The notes under the pieces were generated by a model that was not told where the DNA came from, did no database searches, and worked only from the letters and a program-made list of their open reading frames with translations. A program made the translations under genes and the position numbers. DNA of 64,000 bases from Alviniconcha marisindica (lineage: Eukaryota; Mollusca; Gastropoda; Provannidae). Location of the stretch: NCBI GenBank assembly GCA_018857735.1, contig JABMCL010003875.1, forward strand, positions 5,001-69,000, written 5' to 3'. Below are positions 59,001-64,000 of the stretch, piece after piece; position 1 is the stretch's first letter, and each line of letters opens with the position of its first letter.

Positions 59001-59489
59001 CACCCCCGTACACACAAGCATTCTGACTATACAGGGCTTAATTTACACAGCTTAGAGGCTTGAGATGGATGAAGACAGCAGCATGGAACAGAATAATATG
59101 CAAACATAACATCATTTTTGATGCAGTTTTCTGTGTGCTATGCTAGTATGCTTTCTGCACATCAGGATAATGGCACAGAGGCTGACCACATGGTTATAAA
59201 AGGCAACCCATACAAGTTTGTCATTTTGATTGCCACAAAATCAATTGAATGCCCATCAACCTTTCAGTTTAAGACAGCTGAGCGATGTTGAACTAGCTTC
59301 TTGGAAGTGTGAAGAATACCAGACCGTGTGCCAGTGTGGTTTTTCTGTTATTCCCTTGCTGGGCTCAGTGCAGCGATGCATCTAGTGATCCATCTTCAGA
59401 GCACACAGTTGATTTCTTCACCACTTGTTCCATTGCTAGTTTGGGGTTCTTGTGTGCGGCAGGTGACCACATGCTCCTGAAGACTGCTT

Positions 59490-60335
59490 TGGTGTCCCCT
59501 TGGTGTCTTCTTGGTTCTGGACACTCAGTGCATGGTGCTGCTATAGGGCCGTTGGTGTCTCCTTGGTTCTGGACACCCAGTGCATGATGCTGCTATAGGG
59601 CCGTTGGTGTCTCCTTGGTTCTGGACACCCAGTGCATGATGCTGCTATAGGGCCGTTGGTGTCTCCTTGGTTCTGGACACCCAGTGCATGGTGCTGCTGC
59701 AGGGCCTTTGGTGTCTCCTTGGTTCTGGATACCCAGTGCATGATGCTGCTACAGGGCCTTTGGTGTCTCCTTGGTTCTGGACACCCAGTGCATGGTGCTG
59801 CTGCAGGGCCTTTGGTATCCCCTTGGTTCTGGACACTCAGTGCATGATGCTGCTATAGGGCCTTTGGTGTCTTCTTGGTTCTGGACACCCAGTGCATGGT
59901 GCTGCTATAGGGCCTTTGGTGTCTCCTTGGTTCTGGACACCCAGTGCATGATGCTGCTATAGGGCCTTTGGTGTCTCCTTGGTTCTGGACACCCAGTGCA
60001 TGATGCTGCTATAGGGCCTTTGGTGTCTTCTTGGTTCTGAACACCCAGTGCATGATGCTGCTACAGGGCCTTTGGTGTCTCCTTGGTTCTGGACACCCAG
60101 TGCATGATGCTGCTATAGGGCCTTTGGTGTCTTCTTGGTTCTGGACACCCAGTGCATGATGCTGCTATAGGGCCTTTGGTGTCTTCTTGGTTCTGGACAC
60201 CCAGTGCATGATGCTGCTACAGGGCCTTTGGTGTCTCCTTGGTTCTGGACACCCAGTGCATGATGCTGCTATAGGGCCTTTGGTGTCTTCTTGGTTCTGG
60301 ACACTCAGTGCATGGTGCTGCTGTAGGGCGGTTCA
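59490..60335 (+). repeat. 52-bp minisatellite, block A (about 16 copies)
   Basis: The unit runs 'ggtgtctccttggttctgga', 'cacccagtgcatgatgctgc', 'tatagggcctt'. Variants alternate between cctttggt and ccgttggt, and gatgc and ggtgc. Confidence 0.96.
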
Positions 60336-60768
60336 GGCAGGGTTGTCAACTCCCTTGACCTTTGCCCGGCATCATTTAAGTCCCTTGGCTGCTTTTACTT
60401 CTGGTGCATGCTTTCTTCACGATAGAAAGTGGTGACAGTGAATTTGCGAATTTTACACTGCCAACTTTAAAGACATTTTTGGAGGCCCATTGTCAAAATG
60501 TGTCTGGCAACAAGCAATAACTTGTTGCTCGTGCTATAGGTTGCCCCAAAACAAAAAAATTCCACGAACTCGCAATCTTCTGGTTAGCTCCCTCCCCTTT
60601 CCCCGGTAATTTTTGCAGTTATAGGTTCAACTTCCATTGTTATACACATCGTGAAGCAGCGCCTACTCAGAAATCAGCCCAGAAGTGACGCTGCGACCTC
60701 TCGCAACTTCTTGTGCGAAAGATTACAAAGGGCATTCACTCATGCAAACCAGCTTCACTGAACCGGCC
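60336..60768 (+). other. Unique sequence splitting the 52-bp minisatellite
   Basis: About 430 bp interrupt the array. They contain 'gttcaggcagggttgtcaac', a C-rich patch and no recognisable coding domain. The array resumes with an identical unit at 60770, so this is probably an insertion. Confidence 0.6.
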
Positions 60769-61400
60769 AATAGGGCCTTGGTATCCCCTTGGTTCTGGAC
60801 ACCCAGTGCATGGTGCTGCTATAGGGCCTTTGGTGTCTCCTTGGTTCTGGACACCCAGTGCATGATGCTGCTATAGGGCCTTTGGTATCCCCTTGGTTCT
60901 GGACACCCAGTGCATGGTGCTGCTATAGGGCCGTTGGTGTCTCCTTGGTTCTGGACACCCAGTGCATGGTGCTGCTATAGGGCCTTTGGTGTCTCCTTGG
61001 TTCTGGACACGCAGTGCATGATGCTGCTATAGGGCCTTTGGTATCCCCTTGGTTCTGGACACCCAGTGCATGGTGCTGCTATAGGGCCGTTGGTGTCTCC
61101 TTGGTTCTGGACACCCAGTGCATGGTGCTGCTATAGGGCCGTTGGTGTCTCCTTGGTTCTGGACACCCAGTGCATGGTGCTGCTATAGGGCCGTTGGTGT
61201 CTCCTTGGTTCTGGACACCCAGTGCATGGTGCTGCTATAGGGCCGTTGGTGTCTCCTTGGTTCTGGACACCCAGTGCATGGTGCTGCTATAGGGCCGTTG
61301 GTGTCTCCTTGGTTCTGGACACCCAGTGCATGGTGCTGCTATAGGGCCGTTGGTGTCTCCTTGGTTCTGGACACCCAGTGCATGGTGCTGCTACAGGGCC
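60769..61400 (+). repeat. 52-bp minisatellite, block B (about 12 copies)
   Basis: Same unit as block A. Six to seven units from 61030 to 61390 are almost identical and all of the ccgttggt/ggtgc variant, marking a local recent expansion. Confidence 0.96.
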
Positions 61401-61589
61401 AGAGTGCAGAAAGCTTTATTGTGTCAGGAGGCAAGTTTGTCTTTAGACAGGACAGAAGAAGCAGTAGTTACATCATGTCAGTAATTAATAGTAACCTAAT
61501 ACTTTCTCAACCCCCCTTCAGTAACCCTTCTTGAGGTCGCTTACACTTTCTCCATCTGCTGTTCTTCCTGTCCTCACCTGACATTTCCT

Positions 61590-61593
61590 CTCT

Positions 61594-61625
<32 letters not shown>

Positions 61626-61703
61626 CTCTGTCTCAGTCTCTGTCTCTGTCTCTCTGTCTCTGTCTCTTGTCTGTCTCTCTCTCTCTCTCTCTCTTCTCTC
61701 ACA

Positions 61704-61755
<52 letters not shown>

Positions 61756-61888
61756 AATAAGCCAAGTCAAGCCATTAAAGTAGCATTCTACTCTAAGCAG
61801 TTTGGAGAGCCACTGCACTGCAACACTGCACACTTATTGCGATGCAGTAACACTCAGTATGTAAATTTGCATTGTGTCAAATTACCTG

Positions 61889-61938
<50 letters not shown>

Positions 61939-61945
61939 ACTTTGC
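61590..61945. repeat. (GTCT)n, (CT)n and (CA)n microsatellites
   Basis: (GTCT) with (CT) at 61592-61697, (CA) at 61698-61750, and (CA) at 61893-61938. Confidence 0.94.
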
Positions 61946-62189
61946 CACACACTGATGCACATGTATACGCACTCTTAGAGACAACATGTCACTGGTGACT
62001 CAGATTCTCCTTTCAAGACTTGACAGTGCCTTGCCACCAGCATTTTTTATGTGACCAAATAAGTAAAAAAGTTGCTAACACTGGCAGTGACTGATCTCTA
62101 ACAACTCAGTTCTAAACCTGTCTAAAGTAGGTCTCAAATGAGCTGCTGTTTGGGGTAGCCAGTGAAGTGAAGAGCTGTTACACCTGCTT

Positions 62190-62485
62190 GATCAGGTGAA
62201 GCTCATTTAACCCATCTAGTGATCCGTTTTTATTATCATGCTTACCTGTACTTTGTTGGGGTGGCAGGGGAGGGGTGGGGAGGTGGGGGGGGGGACTGCC
62301 CAAGGCATTGAAAAAATGGTGTCAAAGTGCTTGATCAGATGAAGCTCATTTAGCCCAACTAGTGATCTGTTTTTATTATGATGCTGACCTGTACTTTAGG
62401 GTGGGAGGGGAGGGGAGGTGGGGGACTGCCTAAGGCATTGAAAAGTGGGGTCAGACTCAAGAGTGCTTGATCAGATGAAGACGTA
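62190..62485 (+). repeat. Tandem duplication of about 145 bp
   Basis: Two copies each carry 'gatgaagctcattta', 'gatctgtttttattat', a G-rich patch and 'aaggcattgaaaa'. A third partial start ('gcttgatcagatgaag') closes the block. Confidence 0.88.
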
Positions 62486-62954
62486 ACCCAGTTTGAAGTA
62501 AAGCTAAGTCTCAATGCATGAAAGTTGACCTGTGTTTGAGGGTTGGTGAAGGAAGTGTAAAACTTGTCCTCCCCAGTCTCTGTGTGTGTATGTGTGCGCG
62601 CCTGTATACAAGTTCTGCAAGACCTTGGCTGGGGGGCTGGGATGTAACAGTCCCCTGTCAGTGTCACTGGCTTCTCATATATATATATAATATATTGACT
62701 TACTTCTGCCATCACAGTGAGCCTGCTGGAGTAGGGACCCTCTTGAGTGTGGGATCAGAACAGTTGTTGAATGTGAAGTACTGCGGTCCCCTGACCGCTT
62801 GAAGGCGAAGTGGTGGGCATCATCACTTCATTCAGTTCAATCACTTCTCTCTGACACACCGTGAAATTAGTGAAAAATCACACACAGACAAACAAAACCA
62901 TGCTCAGGTTAGGTCAAATCTGAAGTGGAGGTGACCTGAATAAGGCATTCACAA

Positions 62955-63185
62955 ATCATGCACACATGCTCATGTTTGTGTACATGCACACATGCGTGCA
63001 CACACACATACACATGCACATATGCACACACACGTGTGTGCATGCATACACACTGAGTTAGTACAGATCACACACATACATACATGTGCATGCATACACT
63101 TACATAGTACAGGTCGCATGCACGCATACAAGTATGCATTCACTCCCACACGCGTGCGTGTGCACACACACACACACACACACAG
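62955..63185. repeat. Mixed (CA)/(CATG) repeat
   Basis: Alternating 'cacacatgc', 'cacacacac' and 'catgcatac' runs with no coding meaning. Confidence 0.85.
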
Positions 63186-63330
63186 GGCAATTATTATGTC
63201 TTAAACATAATTTCATCTCGTAGGATTTAGGAGTTAAAAGAAAAAGAACAGAAGCGTAGTGTCGGCTAGCTGGGTGGCCTTCAACTTGTTCTGAATGATA
63301 CACAGAGAGACAGATTTTATCTCAATCATA

Positions 63331-63382
<52 letters not shown>
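63331..63382. repeat. (AT)n microsatellite
   Basis: About 50 bp of (AT). Confidence 0.96.
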
Positions 63383-63388
<6 letters not shown>

Positions 63389-63725
63389 TACTGTTATATA
63401 AATCATAAGGTTGATCAATCAAATGTCATTTTGTAGGTGATGCTGATTCACTTAAAGTCCTTTTTTTCTTTTTTCTTCATCTTTTCGTTTTTGTTTTCTT
63501 TCTTTCTTCCCCCACCCCCACCCTTTAAAAAAAAAAACTATTCCTTTCAGTTAAGTACAGATCAATACATTTGTAAGTGTACTTTAGATTAGAATGTCTT
63601 TACTGGATAAGTTTGAAATTTCATCCTGTGCAACATACTTGAAGTTGAAACTAATCCTTGTACAAGTTATAGATCTGATGAGCTAATCCAGTTTTGGCAT
63701 GTGCATGTGTGTGTGTGTGTGTGTG

Positions 63726-63763
<38 letters not shown>

Positions 63764-63825
63764 GGGGTGGGGGTAGAGGTGATGAATGTTACCTGGGGAA
63801 AAGTCAGATGTCTATAGATGCTGTT

Positions 63826-63877
<52 letters not shown>

Positions 63878-64000
63878 AACCCCAGTCATTACATAAGACT
63901 TAGTGTGAGTTTATTAGAGTTGAAATTTATGATTGAACATAAATTATTGAGATCCAAACATGTAAACAGCTGTTTCTTGTTTTAATTTAGAACACTAGCA

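Larger units (their letters stand above)
51014..64000 (+). other. Probable long first intron of the ASAP-family gene
   Basis: No further exon with ASAP similarity was found. Parts with no assigned feature are 51020-51640, 51830-52000, 52085-52640, 52740-53510, 53780-54530, 55010-55360, 55745-56155, 59010-59485 and 61950-62190; these are mostly AT-rich unique sequence. Other small tracts include a G run at 51479-51491, C runs at 53983-54020 and 56129-56145, and (TG)/(GA) runs at 63705-63875. Confidence 0.55.

Overview
The window is nuclear DNA from an animal, very probably a mollusc and most likely a marine gastropod. The evidence is spliced genes with GT-AG introns, a secreted H-type lectin of the kind abundant in snails, several decayed non-LTR retrotransposons, tRNA-derived SINE heads, and an extreme load of (CA)n, (CT)n and (AT)n microsatellites and minisatellites. 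A periwinkle-like caenogastropod is a guess; the species cannot be fixed from sequence alone. Most long open frames are microsatellite or minisatellite translations, not genes.

Three protein genes can be supported by splice sites, phase continuity and family motifs. (1) A minus-strand secreted coiled-coil H-type lectin has five exons between 20594 and 7760 and encodes about 283 residues. A near-identical copy of its first exon and upstream region sits at the left edge (1-400), so a tandem paralogue continues off the window. (2) A minus-strand class II (plant PRS3/PRS4-like) ribose-phosphate pyrophosphokinase homologue has eight exons between 49892 and 40690 and encodes about 311-316 residues. 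(3) The first coding exon of an ASAP-family Arf-GAP lies on the plus strand at 50882-51013, head-to-head with gene 2. The rest of the window (51-64 kb) looks like its long first intron.

Layout: 1-0.4 kb lectin paralogue exon 1; 0.4-7.2 kb microsatellites and a decayed LINE; 7.7-20.6 kb the lectin gene, whose introns hold about 5 kb of minisatellite plus two LINE fragments; 21-35.7 kb accessory DNA with LINE and SINE pieces, a palindromic inverted-repeat element and several large tandem arrays; 35.8-38.2 kb two inverted-repeat elements; 37.75-40.7 kb an array derived from the last coding exon of gene 2; 40.7-49.9 kb gene 2; about 1 kb of shared promoter; 50.9-64 kb ASAP exon 1 and intron, with a candidate solo LTR and a two-part 52-bp minisatellite.

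The most interesting signal is that several minisatellites appear to be seeded from exon edges. Lectin exon 2 is flanked on one side by about 14 copies of its own 3' splice acceptor plus exon start, and on the other by dozens of copies of its own exon end plus 5' splice donor. The 3' coding end of the pyrophosphokinase gene has been copied about 30 times just beyond its stop codon, and exon 4 of the same gene has four extra copies of its acceptor and exon start. This leaves real exons embedded in fields of decoy splice sites.
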